A stretch of 64,000 nt of DNA, from the NCBI RefSeq assembly GCF_014701095.1, contig NZ_AP023439.1, positions 6,746,001-6,810,000 of the forward strand. The letters are read 5' to 3'. Shown here one piece after another: positions 42,794-51,483 of this stretch (positions are counted from its first letter, which is position 1; every line of letters begins with the position of its first letter). Under the pieces are notes generated by a model. That model was not told the DNA's origin and searched no databases. It saw only the letters and a program-made list of their open reading frames with translations. The DNA comes from Streptomyces tuirus. GTDB taxonomy: Bacteria; Actinomycetota; Actinomycetes; Streptomycetales; Streptomycetaceae. Made by a program: the position numbers and the translations under genes.

Positions 42794-44218
42794 TCAGCCC
42801 AGTACTTCTGCGATCGGGGCGTCGGCGTCCACGTAGCGCACGAGCTTGCGGTTGGCGAATTCCACGATGCCCACGTCGCCGAGTTCGCGTCCGTAGCCGG
42901 AGCGCTTGATGCCGCCGAAGGGCAGCTCCGGTCGGGACGCGGTCGGGTGGTTGATCCATACCATGCCCGCCTCCAGCCGGTCCGCGACGCCGCGAGCACG
43001 TTCCGGGTCGGCGGCGAAGACCGCGCCGCCCAGGCCGTAGGGGGAGGTGTTGGCCAGTGCCACGGCCTCGTCCTCGTCGGCGACCCGGTAGACCGTGGCG
43101 ACGGGGCCGAAGAGCTCTTCCCGGTAGGCCCGCATGTCCGGGGTGACGTCGGTGAGAAGGGTCGGCTCGACGAAGGCGCCCGGCAGGTCCGGCCGCCCGC
43201 CGCCCAGCACCACCGTCGCCCCCTTGTCCACCGCGTCACGAACCTGCTCCATCAGCAGTTCGGCGGCGGCCTCGGACGACAGCGGGCCGAGCGTGGTGGC
43301 GGGGTCGGCCGGATCGCCCGGTCGCACCGCGCTCATCCGGTCGCGCAGCCCGGTGACGAAGGCGTCGTAGACGTCGGCGAGGACGATGAAGCGCTTGGCC
43401 GCCACGCAGCACTGCCCGGTGTTGCCCATCCGGCCGAGGAACGCGGCGTACACGGTGCGCTCGAGGTTGTGATCGTCCAGCACGACGAAGGGATCACTGC
43501 CACCCAGCTCGAGGACGGACTTCTTGACATTGCGGCCGGCGATCTCGCCCAAGCTCATGCCCGCCCGCTCGCTCCCGGTGAGTGACGCCCCTTGCACTCG
43601 AGAGTCATCGATGATCTTCCCGACGTCTCTGCCCCGCACGAAAAGATTGGTGTAGACGCCGGTCGGCAGACCCGCATCAGTGAACAGCTGCTCGATTGCC
43701 AGTGCGGACTGGGGACAGCTACTCGCGTGCTTGAGCAGGATCGTGTTGCCGAGGACGAGGTTCGGACCCGCGAAGCGGACGACCTGGTACAGCGGGAAGT
43801 TCCACGGCATCACCCCGAGAAGGACGCCGAGCGGCTCGTTCACCAGCACGGCCGTGCCCTCGGGCACCGGCAGGGGGCGTTCTTCCAGCAGCTCGGGGCC
43901 GTGCTCGCCGTAGTAGGTGAGGATGTCGGACGCGAGGTCGACCTCCGCACGGCTCGAGTCGATCAGCTTGCCGACCTCAAGGGTCAGCAGCCGCGCCAGT
44001 TTCTCCTTGCGCTCCCTCATGAGCCGGCCGGCACGTTGCACGAAGGCCCCCCGGTCGGCGGTCGATCGGGCACGCCAGTCCGGAAAGCTACCGTGCGCCG
44101 CGTCGATCGCGCGCCCTACGTCCTCCGGGCTCAACGCCGGGAACTCCCGAACTCTTTCACCGGTGTACGGGTTGACCGTGGCGATGGGGCTTCCCTGGGC
44201 AGTGACATGGGCGTCCAT
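42794..44218 (-). CDS. NAD(P)-dependent aldehyde dehydrogenase (succinate-semialdehyde type)
   Basis: Aldehyde dehydrogenase superfamily, 474 aa. Catalytic Cys in GNTGQCCVAAKR, general base Glu in VLELGGSDPFVVL, the MPWNFPLYQVVRFAGPNLVLGN cofactor segment and ELPFGGIKRSGYGRELG at the end are present. The overall pattern is that of bacterial succinate-semialdehyde dehydrogenases (GabD/SSDH), but the aldehyde is not certain. The ATG at 44218 has GGGAGGCG upstream and precedes the conserved NPYTGE. It is divergent from the first DUF2267 gene. Confidence 0.9.
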   Translation of the reverse strand: MDAHVTAQGSPIATVNPYTGERVREFPALSPEDVGRAIDAAHGSFPDWRARSTADRGAFVQRAGRLMRERKEKLARLLTLEVGKLIDSSRAEVDLASDILTYYGEHGPELLEERPLPVPEGTAVLVNEPLGVLLGVMPWNFPLYQVVRFAGPNLVLGNTILLKHASSCPQSALAIEQLFTDAGLPTGVYTNLFVRGRDVGKIIDDSRVQGASLTGSERAGMSLGEIAGRNVKKSVLELGGSDPFVVLDDHNLERTVYAAFLGRMGNTGQCCVAAKRFIVLADVYDAFVTGLRDRMSAVRPGDPADPATTLGPLSSEAAAELLMEQVRDAVDKGATVVLGGGRPDLPGAFVEPTLLTDVTPDMRAYREELFGPVATVYRVADEDEAVALANTSPYGLGGAVFAADPERARGVADRLEAGMVWINHPTASRPELPFGGIKRSGYGRELGDVGIVEFANRKLVRYVDADAPIAEVLG

Positions 44219-44484
44219 GACGCCTCCCTGGAGTCGGGGCACCTCGGGTTTCCACGCCCGGAGCAGCTCACACGTGCTGATTCGTCCCATGCCACGGCAA
44301 GCTGCGGCACTCGAGTTCAACCTGGCCTGCGAGGCCTGAACACCACGGTGGACGGGGGCGTCAGGCTGTGTGTGGGTACTCGTCGTCACCGCCGTCCGTG
44401 CGCGGGCGCGGGCCGGGGCGGCGTGGCAGGCTTGCAGGGGATCCGCGCCGTTCGTCGCAACACATCAGCGAAGGAGGACGACGC

Positions 44485-44865
44485 ATGGATGAGCAGGAAT
44501 TCGTCCGTACCGTCGCCGAACGCACCGGACTGAGCCGGCAGGAGGCGAGGGACCTGACCTGGGCCACGCTCGAGACGCTGGCCCACAGGCTGAGCCAGGG
44601 GGAGGCCAGGGACCTGATCACCGAGCTTCCCGAGGGCCTCGCGGAGGCGGTGCGCCGGGGAACCACGGATCGCATCGAGCGCTTCGGCCACCACGACAGC
44701 GTGCAGCGCGTGGCCGAACGCACCATGCTCAAGGAGGAGGAAGCCGACCGGGGTGTGCGGACCGTACTGGCCGTGCTCCGCGAGGCGATCAGCGAGAAGG
44801 AGTTCAATGACCTGATGTCGCAGCTCGGAACGGACTTCTCCCAGGCCGTCGAATCCGCCGGGTGA
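44485..44865 (+). CDS. DUF2267 domain protein
   Basis: A 126-aa DUF2267 protein, MDEQEFVRTVAERTGLSRQE, with two repeats of the VxxRxxLxxxEAxxxxxxxLxxLxxxxxxxE pattern. A second homologue lies at 48841-49218, facing the other way. The ATG at 44485 follows AAGGAGGACGACGC. DUF2267 proteins are small helical proteins of unknown function that accompany stress genes. Confidence 0.85.
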   Translation: MDEQEFVRTVAERTGLSRQEARDLTWATLETLAHRLSQGEARDLITELPEGLAEAVRRGTTDRIERFGHHDSVQRVAERTMLKEEEADRGVRTVLAVLREAISEKEFNDLMSQLGTDFSQAVESAG

Positions 44866-45219
44866 CCCCGGGCTTTCGACACGCCGCTCGTGTCACGGCG
44901 CCCGTGTCAGGGCGCCAGCGGCCTGAACGCCGATCTTCACGCTCGCCATGGCAGCGCGCCCGGCGCTGGTGCTGTGCGCCCCGGAGACCGGGGACTTGGC
45001 TCTGCCCGCCGCGGCCCAACAGCCCAGCACATTCGCCCCTGGCGGCCGCCAGGCGCCTTCACCTCCGTCCCCGTCCCCGTCCCCGTCTCCGTCTTCGCCA
45101 TCCCCGGCCGCCCGGCCGCCGCCCTCCAGCACATGCGACCCGGCCGTCTGGGAGGCGCGGACCTGGGCACCCGGTGCGGGTGCGCGTGACACGGATCCGC
45201 GGCGGACGGGAGGCCCGAG
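44866..45219. other. intergenic region with a CCCCGT microsatellite
   Basis: A 354-bp spacer between the DUF2267 and aldo/keto reductase genes. Around 45064-45105 there is a short hexamer array (CCGTCC/CCGTCT units). Reading frames across it are low-complexity Pro/Ser/Arg or Gly/Asp and not credible genes. No clear promoter was identified. Confidence 0.5.
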
Positions 45220-46065
45220 ATGTCTGCGGAATCGGCCAGAACGATTGCGCTCCCCTCCGGTGAGGAGATCGCGGCGCTCGGGCAGGGCACCTGGTACCTG
45301 GGCGAGGACCCGGCCCGGCGTGAACAGGAGATCGCCGCGCTCCGGCTGGGCGTGGACCTGGGCATGACGGTCGTCGACACGGCGGAGATGTACGGCGACG
45401 GCGCAGCCGAGGAACTCGTCGGGGAGGCCCTGCGCGGACGCCGGGAGGAGGTCTTCCTCGTCAGCAAGGTGCTGCCCGGCCACGCCGACCGGAAGGGCAC
45501 CGTCGCCGCCTGCGAGGGCAGCCTGCGGCGGCTCGGTACGGAACAGCTGGACCTGTACCTGCTGCACTGGCGGGGACGGTGGCCACTCGAGGAGACCCTT
45601 GCGGGATTCGCCGACCTGATGGAGGCGGGGAAGATCCGTTACTGGGGCGTGAGCAATCTGGACGTGGCCGACATGACCGAGCTGACCACCCTCCCCGGTG
45701 GCGACGCCGTGGCCGTCGACCAGGTGCTGTACAACCTCTCCCGGCGCGGCATCGAATGGGACCTGCTCCCCTGGTGCCGCGAGGCCGAGGTGACGGTCAT
45801 GGCCTACTCCCCGATCGAGCAGGGGCGGATCCTGGAGGCCGAGGCACTGGGTGCCGTGGCCCGGGCCCTCGGAGCGACTCCGGCCCAGGTGGCACTCGCC
45901 TGGGTGCTGGAACAGGGGGTGGCCGCGGTCCCGCGTTCCGGATCACCCGACCACGTCCGGGAGAACCGTGGCGCGGTGGACCTGCACCTTCCCACCGAGG
46001 CGCTCGACGCCCTCGACGAGGCGTTCCCGCCGCCCAGCGGTCCCACGCCCCTGGAGATGCTCTGA
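45220..46065 (+). CDS. aldo/keto reductase
   Basis: NADPH-dependent AKR of 281 aa (TIM barrel). The catalytic tetrad is visible as Asp and Tyr in VDTAEMYGDGAAEELVG, Lys in VFLVSKVLP, and His in LYLLHWRG. The cofactor segment AVPRSGSPDHVREN is close to the usual IPK/R-S motif. It is followed after 13 bp by the FMN reductase gene, so the two are likely an operon of carbonyl/flavin reductases. The physiological substrate is unknown. Confidence 0.9.
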   Translation: MSAESARTIALPSGEEIAALGQGTWYLGEDPARREQEIAALRLGVDLGMTVVDTAEMYGDGAAEELVGEALRGRREEVFLVSKVLPGHADRKGTVAACEGSLRRLGTEQLDLYLLHWRGRWPLEETLAGFADLMEAGKIRYWGVSNLDVADMTELTTLPGGDAVAVDQVLYNLSRRGIEWDLLPWCREAEVTVMAYSPIEQGRILEAEALGAVARALGATPAQVALAWVLEQGVAAVPRSGSPDHVRENRGAVDLHLPTEALDALDEAFPPPSGPTPLEML

Positions 46066-46078
46066 AGGAGTTGACAGG

Positions 46079-46687
46079 ATGACGCGCCCACTCGTCGTCG
46101 GAATGGGAGGTTCGCTGCGCACCCCGTCGACCAGCCTCACCGCACTGTCTGTGGCGGTCGAGGGGGCGGCCGACGCGGGCGCCGGCACCGTGGTGATCGA
46201 CCTCAAGCGGCTGGCTCTTCCGTTCTACACGTCCGAGCACGGGATCCCCGCGTCCGCCCGCCAGCTCGCGGACACGGTTCAGGCCGCCGACGCCCTGCTG
46301 TGGAGCAGCCCGACGTACCACGGGTCGGTCAGCGGCGCGTTCAAGAACGCGGTGGACTGGCTCGCCCTCCTCGCCGACCACGACCCGCCCTACCTCAGCA
46401 ACAAACCCGTGGGGATGCTGACGACCGCCGGTGGAGTGCAGGGCCTGCAGGCGATCAACGCGATGGAGTTCATCGTGCGGTCGCTGCGCGGCTGGGCCGT
46501 GCCGCTGGTGTTCGCGGTCCCGCGGTCCTCCCGGATCTTCGACGGCGACGGACGCCTGACCGACCAGGCGGTCGCGGACCAATTGCGCGGCCTCGGCGCG
46601 GAGGTGACCAGGGCGGCCCTGCAGTTCCGGGCGGATGGCACGTGCGACTACGCGCAGGAGCGGGCGCCCGGGGCCGTCCGGGAGTGA
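46079..46687 (+). CDS. NADPH-dependent FMN reductase
   Basis: Flavodoxin-like reductase of 202 aa with the FMN phosphate loop GSLRTPSTS and the isoalloxazine-binding WSSPTYHGSVSGAFKNAVDWL. It probably reduces FMN with NADPH and could feed the LLM-type oxidoreductase encoded convergently next to it, which needs reduced flavin. The ATG at 46079 follows AAGGAG at good spacing. Confidence 0.9.
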   Translation: MTRPLVVGMGGSLRTPSTSLTALSVAVEGAADAGAGTVVIDLKRLALPFYTSEHGIPASARQLADTVQAADALLWSSPTYHGSVSGAFKNAVDWLALLADHDPPYLSNKPVGMLTTAGGVQGLQAINAMEFIVRSLRGWAVPLVFAVPRSSRIFDGDGRLTDQAVADQLRGLGAEVTRAALQFRADGTCDYAQERAPGAVRE

Positions 46688-46764
46688 GCCCGGGCACCGG
46701 GGCCGTCCGGGACTGAGCCCGGGCCCGGCCTCGTCACGCAGCGGGCGCCGGGGGCCGTGCTTCC

Positions 46765-47817
46765 TCAGGGACCGGTCCGCTCCACGGGCCGGTGCTCGCC
46801 GCGCGCCCCGGAGCGCCCGGGTGGGAAGTGCGGCAGCACGTGTTCGGCCAGTTCGTCGATCACTTCGGCGACCGGACGGCGGCTGTGCTTGAAGTTGATC
46901 ATCAGCTGGTCGATGCCGATGTCCTGCCAGGCGCGCATCATCGCCAGGAACGACACCCGGCCCACCGAGAAGCCCTGGTGGATGCGCCGGGGCAGGGCCA
47001 GCGGGTCCTCGGCCAGATCCAGATACGTGGCCTGCGCGTACGGCTTGAACCCATCGCCGTCGCCCCGGGTCAGCTCCCGCCACCGCTCGATGTTCTCGGC
47101 CTGCTGCTCGAGAGGCGGGGTGTAGTACAGCCAGCCGTCCGTGTGGTCGGCGATCCACCGGACGTCCTGCCGGCCGCGCCCCGTCATCAGTACCGGGATC
47201 CGCCGGTAGACCGGCTTGGGCAGCAGATCGGTGCCGTGCATCCGGCCGAGCGGCGACTCCACGCGCGGGAAACGGTGCTCGAGGACGACACGGAAGTACT
47301 CCAGCGACTGCCGGAACCTCTCCGCCCGGCCGCCCGGGTCCTGACCGAAGGCCGGGAACTCCACGGGCCGGTCACCGGTGGCCGCCCCGAGCAGGAGCCG
47401 TCCGCCTGACAGCTGGTCCACCGAGGCAGCCGCCTTGGCGGTGTGCAAGGGATGACGCAACGGCATGACGATGCTGGCGGTCCCCAGGGTGATCGAGGTG
47501 GTGCGGGCACTGAGCAGCCCCAGGTACACCCACGGGTCGAAGACCTGTCCGGTGTCCCCGAAGCTCGGGTCCAGCAGTGGCACGTCACGGACCCACACCG
47601 AGGCGAAGCCGGCCCGCTCGGCCTGCTGGATCCGCTCGATGTGCCCGGCCAGGGACGGCACGGGCCCTTCGAAGCCCTCCAGGGGCGTGATCGCGCCAAC
47701 GGTCATCCTGCCGCCGGGATACGCCCTGGCCATGGCCGCGTGCTCGGGGAACGGCCGCTGTGCCTCGCCTTGGACGTCCACGGGGCCGTCGGCTGAGGGA
47801 ACTGTCGGTTGTGTCAT
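46765..47817 (-). CDS. LLM-class flavin-dependent oxidoreductase
   Basis: Luciferase-like TIM-barrel oxidoreductase of about 350 aa, with ERAGFASVWVRDVPLLDPSF, LLSARTTSITLGTASIVMPLRHPL, SGGRLLLGAATGD and ILMTGRGRQDVRWIADHTDGWLYY. It would use reduced FMN or F420; the neighbouring FMN reductase favours FMN. The ATG at 47817 with GGAGGATC upstream is chosen over an in-frame ATG at 47964. Confidence 0.88.
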   Translation of the reverse strand: MTQPTVPSADGPVDVQGEAQRPFPEHAAMARAYPGGRMTVGAITPLEGFEGPVPSLAGHIERIQQAERAGFASVWVRDVPLLDPSFGDTGQVFDPWVYLGLLSARTTSITLGTASIVMPLRHPLHTAKAAASVDQLSGGRLLLGAATGDRPVEFPAFGQDPGGRAERFRQSLEYFRVVLEHRFPRVESPLGRMHGTDLLPKPVYRRIPVLMTGRGRQDVRWIADHTDGWLYYTPPLEQQAENIERWRELTRGDGDGFKPYAQATYLDLAEDPLALPRRIHQGFSVGRVSFLAMMRAWQDIGIDQLMINFKHSRRPVAEVIDELAEHVLPHFPPGRSGARGEHRPVERTGP

Positions 47818-48030
47818 GCGATCCTCCGGCGAATCGGGCGTGTCAGGGTCCGTATCAGTGCGCTGCGCCGTGCTGGGGTGCGTCGTCCCAGGGCCCGTGA
47901 CGCCCGCCGAGGGCAGATCCGTGACGGCCCGGCGATTCCCGAACTCGCCTCGACCAGCGATCACCGTTACTCCTGCTGTTCCGAGCGAGTTCCAGGAACT
48001 CGTGGAGCAGGTCGCGGCTGACCGGGCGCC

Positions 48031-48621
48031 TCATCCGTCGACACGTGCATGGGCGGCACGAACCGCGGCAAGGATGGTCCGGGGGTTGGCCGGCACCGCG
48101 ACGCCCTCGACCGCCACGGTCGGCGTTCCACCCACCCCCCGCTGGATGGCTGTCGCCGTCACGTAGGAGCTCCAGTCCAGGTAGACGCCCTGCCGGACGC
48201 ACCCGGCGAACGAGCTGTCCGCCAGTCCCACCGCCTGGCCGAGCTGGATCAGTTCGTCGTCCGACAGGCCCGGCCCGCCCTCGGGGGGCTGGTTGGCGAA
48301 CAGCGCGTAGAGGTACTCCGTGAAGTGGCCGCCATCGGACGCGCAGCCTGAGGCCGCCGAGGCGCGGGAGGAGTACCGGGTGGTGGACAGACCGTCGAGA
48401 AAGCCCATCGGGTGATAGACGAGACTGATCGCCTCGTTCGCCACCAGCTCGTCGAGGAGCGGCCCGCTCCTCTCCTCGAACTGCTTGCAGTACGGGCACA
48501 GAAAGTCGATGAAGGCATCCACCTGTACCGAGCCGGTTCCGACGACGATGCCGTCCCCGCTCGGCGAGGCACCGGCCGGAACGCGGGAGGGCAAACTGAT
48601 GTGGGGCGCCTGAGTACTCAT
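48031..48621 (-). CDS. DsbA-family thioredoxin-fold protein
   Basis: A 196-aa DsbA/FrnE-like protein: CPYC active site at residues 42-45 (IDFLCPYCKQFEE), an inserted helical part, and the cis-Pro loop GVGGTPTVAVEG. There is no signal peptide, so it is cytoplasmic, as is common for actinobacterial DsbA-like oxidoreductases. The ATG at 48621 is preceded by GGAGGACC. Upstream lie five 20-bp tandem repeats that could be operators. Confidence 0.88.
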   Translation of the reverse strand: MSTQAPHISLPSRVPAGASPSGDGIVVGTGSVQVDAFIDFLCPYCKQFEERSGPLLDELVANEAISLVYHPMGFLDGLSTTRYSSRASAASGCASDGGHFTEYLYALFANQPPEGGPGLSDDELIQLGQAVGLADSSFAGCVRQGVYLDWSSYVTATAIQRGVGGTPTVAVEGVAVPANPRTILAAVRAAHARVDG

Positions 48622-48642
48622 GCCGGGTCCTCCGTCGTAAAA

Positions 48643-48742
48643 GTCGATGGAATTCGCGTCACGTCGATCGAACTCGCGTCACGCCGACGGAATTCGCATC
48701 ACGCCGATGGATTTCGCGTGACGTCGATCGAATTCGCGTCAT
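48643..48742. repeat. five 20-bp tandem repeats upstream of dsbA-like gene
   Basis: Exactly five 20-bp units (GTCGATGGAATTCGCGTCAC and variants) run from 48643 to 48742, 22-121 bp upstream of the DsbA-like start. The period equals about two helical turns, so a protein could bind one face repeatedly. Units contain TCGATCGA-type palindromes. Confidence 0.85.
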
Positions 48743-48840
48743 GACACGCGACAGGAACGGCAAGCCGGCCACAGGCCTCGTGAGCACGGCCGGTCCCTTC
48801 CCCCTCGATGATGGCGCCGACCTCGTCGGCCATGGCTCCT

Positions 48841-49218
48841 CTAGCCCGGGGCGCCGACGAGGGCCTCGAAATCCTGGGGCAGCTGGGACATCACGTGGCG
48901 GAACTCGCCACCGCTGACCGCGTCCCTCAGGGTGCTCAGCTCCGCCCGTACGCCCTCGCGGGCCTCGTCCGGGCTCACCCCTGCTCGCTGGCTCACCCGA
49001 TTGATGAACTCGTCGAGTCCGAAGGACTCGGCCTCCGGAGTGGGAGAGACCAGCGGTTCCTTCATCGGCTTGGGCAGTTCGGACGCGAGGTCCTCCGCCT
49101 CACCCCTGGTGAGCCGCTCGGCCAGGGTTTCCAGGGTGGCACGGGTGAGGGGCTCCGCCTTTTCCGGGGGGATGGAGGCGCGCTGGGTGATGGTGTCGAG
49201 GAAGGTGTTGTAGTCCAT
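48841..49218 (-). CDS. DUF2267 domain protein, second copy
   Basis: A 125-aa DUF2267 protein, MDYNTFLDTITQRASIPPEK, similar to the copy at 44.5 kb over its whole length (shared TRATLETLAERLTRGEAEDL against TWATLETLAHRLSQGEARDL). The ATG at 49218 has AAAGGGAA upstream. Unknown function. Confidence 0.85.
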   Translation of the reverse strand: MDYNTFLDTITQRASIPPEKAEPLTRATLETLAERLTRGEAEDLASELPKPMKEPLVSPTPEAESFGLDEFINRVSQRAGVSPDEAREGVRAELSTLRDAVSGGEFRHVMSQLPQDFEALVGAPG

Positions 49219-49990
49219 GAGCCGTTCCCTTTCTCAAGCTTTGCAACTGCCCTGGTGTGGGATCTGAGACAGCCACCGAAGGGTGCGGTGTGCGTGTGGG
49301 CTGATACCTGTCAGGGTGCGTGCGCGCCCCAGCAGGGGCCGAGTGGCGTCGGACCTCTCCATGCTCCGGATGCGGGACGCACTCTGCCTGCTCCCTGCGG
49401 GAGGAAAAGCAGGGGGCTCGGTACACCTCCGAGCACAAGTGCAGTTCAGCCACGCCTCCAGTCCGATGGGCGGTTGCGGAACAGCCTGCGCGGTCGCACC
49501 CGGACCATTCATGCTGCTCTGCCAGGGCAGGAGGAATGGTTCCTTTTCGGCCTCGGATGCGGAGGTGCTCAGCGAGGGGCTCTGCGAATCTCGGCCGGGT
49601 GACAGCGGATGGCGGCGCGGAGGTGAGCGGACCACGCCGTGTCGAGGTTCGAGTGGGGCTTTGCCAACAGCTCGCCGCACACCCGCACCCTCCCCTCGAC
49701 AGGACATCCACCCGCGAGACCGAAGAGCGCCACTCGAGATCATCGGCGGTCTCAGCGTCGCCCTCGCCGAGACGTTCAAGGTCATGTATCCGGAGGAGAA
49801 CACCGCCCATCCGGGACGGCATCTCCGGCTGCGGTCGCGCGTCCACGCGCGTTCGTCGCGCGTCCATACGCGTTCGGGGCATTTCCGACCGGGCCTTGCG
49901 GTCCCCGGTCGGAAATGGGGGATGCGGACCCCTCCGGGTGTCCTTGCCGCTCGCCTCGTACAACCAGCGACTCGTGAAGGGAGCCGTACC
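49219..49990. other. gene-poor region with direct repeat and hairpin
   Basis: About 770 bp between the second DUF2267 gene and the DJ-1 gene, visibly lower in GC than its surroundings. Open frames on both strands have unnatural composition. A 21-bp direct repeat (49834-49854 and 49855-49875, differing at two bases) is followed by a perfect 14-bp stem CATTTCCGACCGGG (49880-49893 with 49904-49917), 74 bp before the DJ-1 start. This could be a terminator or leader structure. Confidence 0.55.
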
Positions 49991-50557
49991 GTGACACAGG
50001 AACTCCGAGGAACGCGGGTGGGAATCCTGGCCACCGATGGCGTCGAACGCGTGGAACTCGACCAGCCACGCGGTGCGTTGCAGGGCGCAGGGGCGAAGAC
50101 CGAGATCCTCTCGCTCCATCACGGCGAGATCCAGGCCCGCCAGTTCGACCTCAACCCGGCGGGAACCTTCCCGGTGGACCGTCTGGTCGCCGACGCCTCC
50201 GTCGACGACTACCACGCCCTGCTCCTGCCCGGCGGCACCATGAACCCTGACCAGCTGCGCATGGACCGCGACGCGGTGCGGTTCGTCAAAGACTTCATGG
50301 CCAGTGGGAAACCGGTCGCATCGATCTGCCACGGCCCGTGGACCCTGGCGGAAGCCGACGCGGTACGCGGCCGCCGTCTGACGTCCTGGCCCAGCATCCG
50401 CACCGACCTGCGCAACGCCGGCGCGGAGGTCGTCGCCGACCAGGAGGTGGTCGTCGACGGACAGCTGATCACCAGCCGAGGCCCGGCCGACCTGCCCGCC
50501 TTCTGCGCCGCCGTCGTGGAGCAGTTCGCACAGGCGCACCACCCCATGCCCGGCTGA
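49991..50557 (+). CDS. DJ-1/PfpI family protein
   Basis: A 188-aa PfpI-like protein with the nucleophile elbow SICHGPWTLAEA and HALLLPGGTMNPDQLR. Families of this type act as glyoxalase/deglycase-like or chaperone stress proteins; proteolysis is not assured. The GTG at 49991 follows GAAGGGAG, and upstream frames are non-coding in composition. Confidence 0.88.
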   Translation: MTQELRGTRVGILATDGVERVELDQPRGALQGAGAKTEILSLHHGEIQARQFDLNPAGTFPVDRLVADASVDDYHALLLPGGTMNPDQLRMDRDAVRFVKDFMASGKPVASICHGPWTLAEADAVRGRRLTSWPSIRTDLRNAGAEVVADQEVVVDGQLITSRGPADLPAFCAAVVEQFAQAHHPMPG

Positions 50558-50595
50558 GCCAGGGGCCCTGGGCGGCCGCGACCAGGGGGCCGTAA

Positions 50596-50639
50596 GACGC
50601 TCCGTCCCCGGAAGCCTCGGCTTCCGGGGACAGAGCGTC
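50596..50639. terminator. strong hairpin terminator between convergent genes
   Basis: A 21-bp inverted repeat with one mismatch (50596-50616 and 50619-50639; GTCCCCGGAAGCC against GGCTTCCGGGGAC) lies between the DJ-1 and L,D-transpeptidase stops. Confidence 0.85.
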
Positions 50640-50669
50640 CGGTGAACTGCGCCGTGGGCTACGCGTGGA

Positions 50670-51287
50670 TCAGCGCACCGTGAGCCGGGCAGCGCGCCCG
50701 TGCTTGTTCATGTAGCTGAACAGCTGGGCGATGTGGTTGGGGTGGAGCTTGATGCAGCCGTTGGACTTGTAGTCCGACGCCCCGTCCCAGCGCTGCGGGC
50801 TGTCGGCTCCGTTGCGGGGCCCCTGCTTCCTGTCCCTGGTCATCTCGCTGTGGATGAACAGCGCGCTGCGCTGGGTCTTGCGCGGGTAGCAGTTCTTGGC
50901 AGGCAGGCCGATGGCGTACCCCTTGATCCTGCTGTTCCGGCTGGTCTCGAACGAAGACGGTCGGTACGTGCCGTTGGGGAGCCAGCCGACGTTCTTCATG
51001 CACTCGTTCCGGTACTGCTTGCCCGCAGACGTCCCGTAGTTGGCCGCAGTTCCCAGACCTGACCCGGCGCGGTAGCTGGTGACGCGGGTCCTGCCGTTCC
51101 AGAGCTGAAGGGTCGAGTTGGACGGGTCTTTCGCGTTCTTCACGAACACCAGCGCCACGGGGGACGCGGCCGCGGCGTGGGGAGCCGACCGTGCACCGGC
51201 GGTCGGTTGGGCAGTGGCGGTGACCGCTCCGGTGGCGAGCACGGCCGTGGTGGCGATCACCACCACCACCCTGTTCATCATGTTCAT
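50670..51287 (-). CDS. secreted L,D-transpeptidase (YkuD family)
   Basis: A 205-aa exported protein. The signal peptide MNMMNRVVVVIATTAVLATG ends near an ATAQA site. The YkuD domain follows with IHSEMT and the active-site motif DYKSNGCIKLHP (catalytic Cys about 178). It would cross-link peptidoglycan (3-3 links) or anchor proteins. The ATG at 51287 is chosen for the signal peptide and GAGGAGA upstream. It is divergent from the STAND regulator across 196 bp. Confidence 0.87.
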   Translation of the reverse strand: MNMMNRVVVVIATTAVLATGAVTATAQPTAGARSAPHAAAASPVALVFVKNAKDPSNSTLQLWNGRTRVTSYRAGSGLGTAANYGTSAGKQYRNECMKNVGWLPNGTYRPSSFETSRNSRIKGYAIGLPAKNCYPRKTQRSALFIHSEMTRDRKQGPRNGADSPQRWDGASDYKSNGCIKLHPNHIAQLFSYMNKHGRAARLTVR

Positions 51288-51483
51288 GGAGATGTGTCTC
51301 CTCGGTTGTCCGCCCTTACCGCAGGGCGCCGGCCGGACGTTCCGTGCCGTCTGGCACGACTGTTCCGCAGCCGGGCCAGGAGAACACCAGTGCAAGCAAT
51401 TCCCGCATTTGCGGCGCAATGTGCATCTCCGTAACCTGCTGCTTTTCCATTGCACTGCAACAAAGGACAGGCGGTAGCGGGAG

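Noticed and set aside
44893..45567. Minus-strand frame with Gly-Asp repeats
   Set aside because: It is created by the hexamer microsatellite and runs antisense to the aldo/keto reductase.
49234..50034. Possible gene on the minus strand between DUF2267 and DJ-1
   Set aside because: Unnatural residue composition and no family motif. Opposite frames are equally open.
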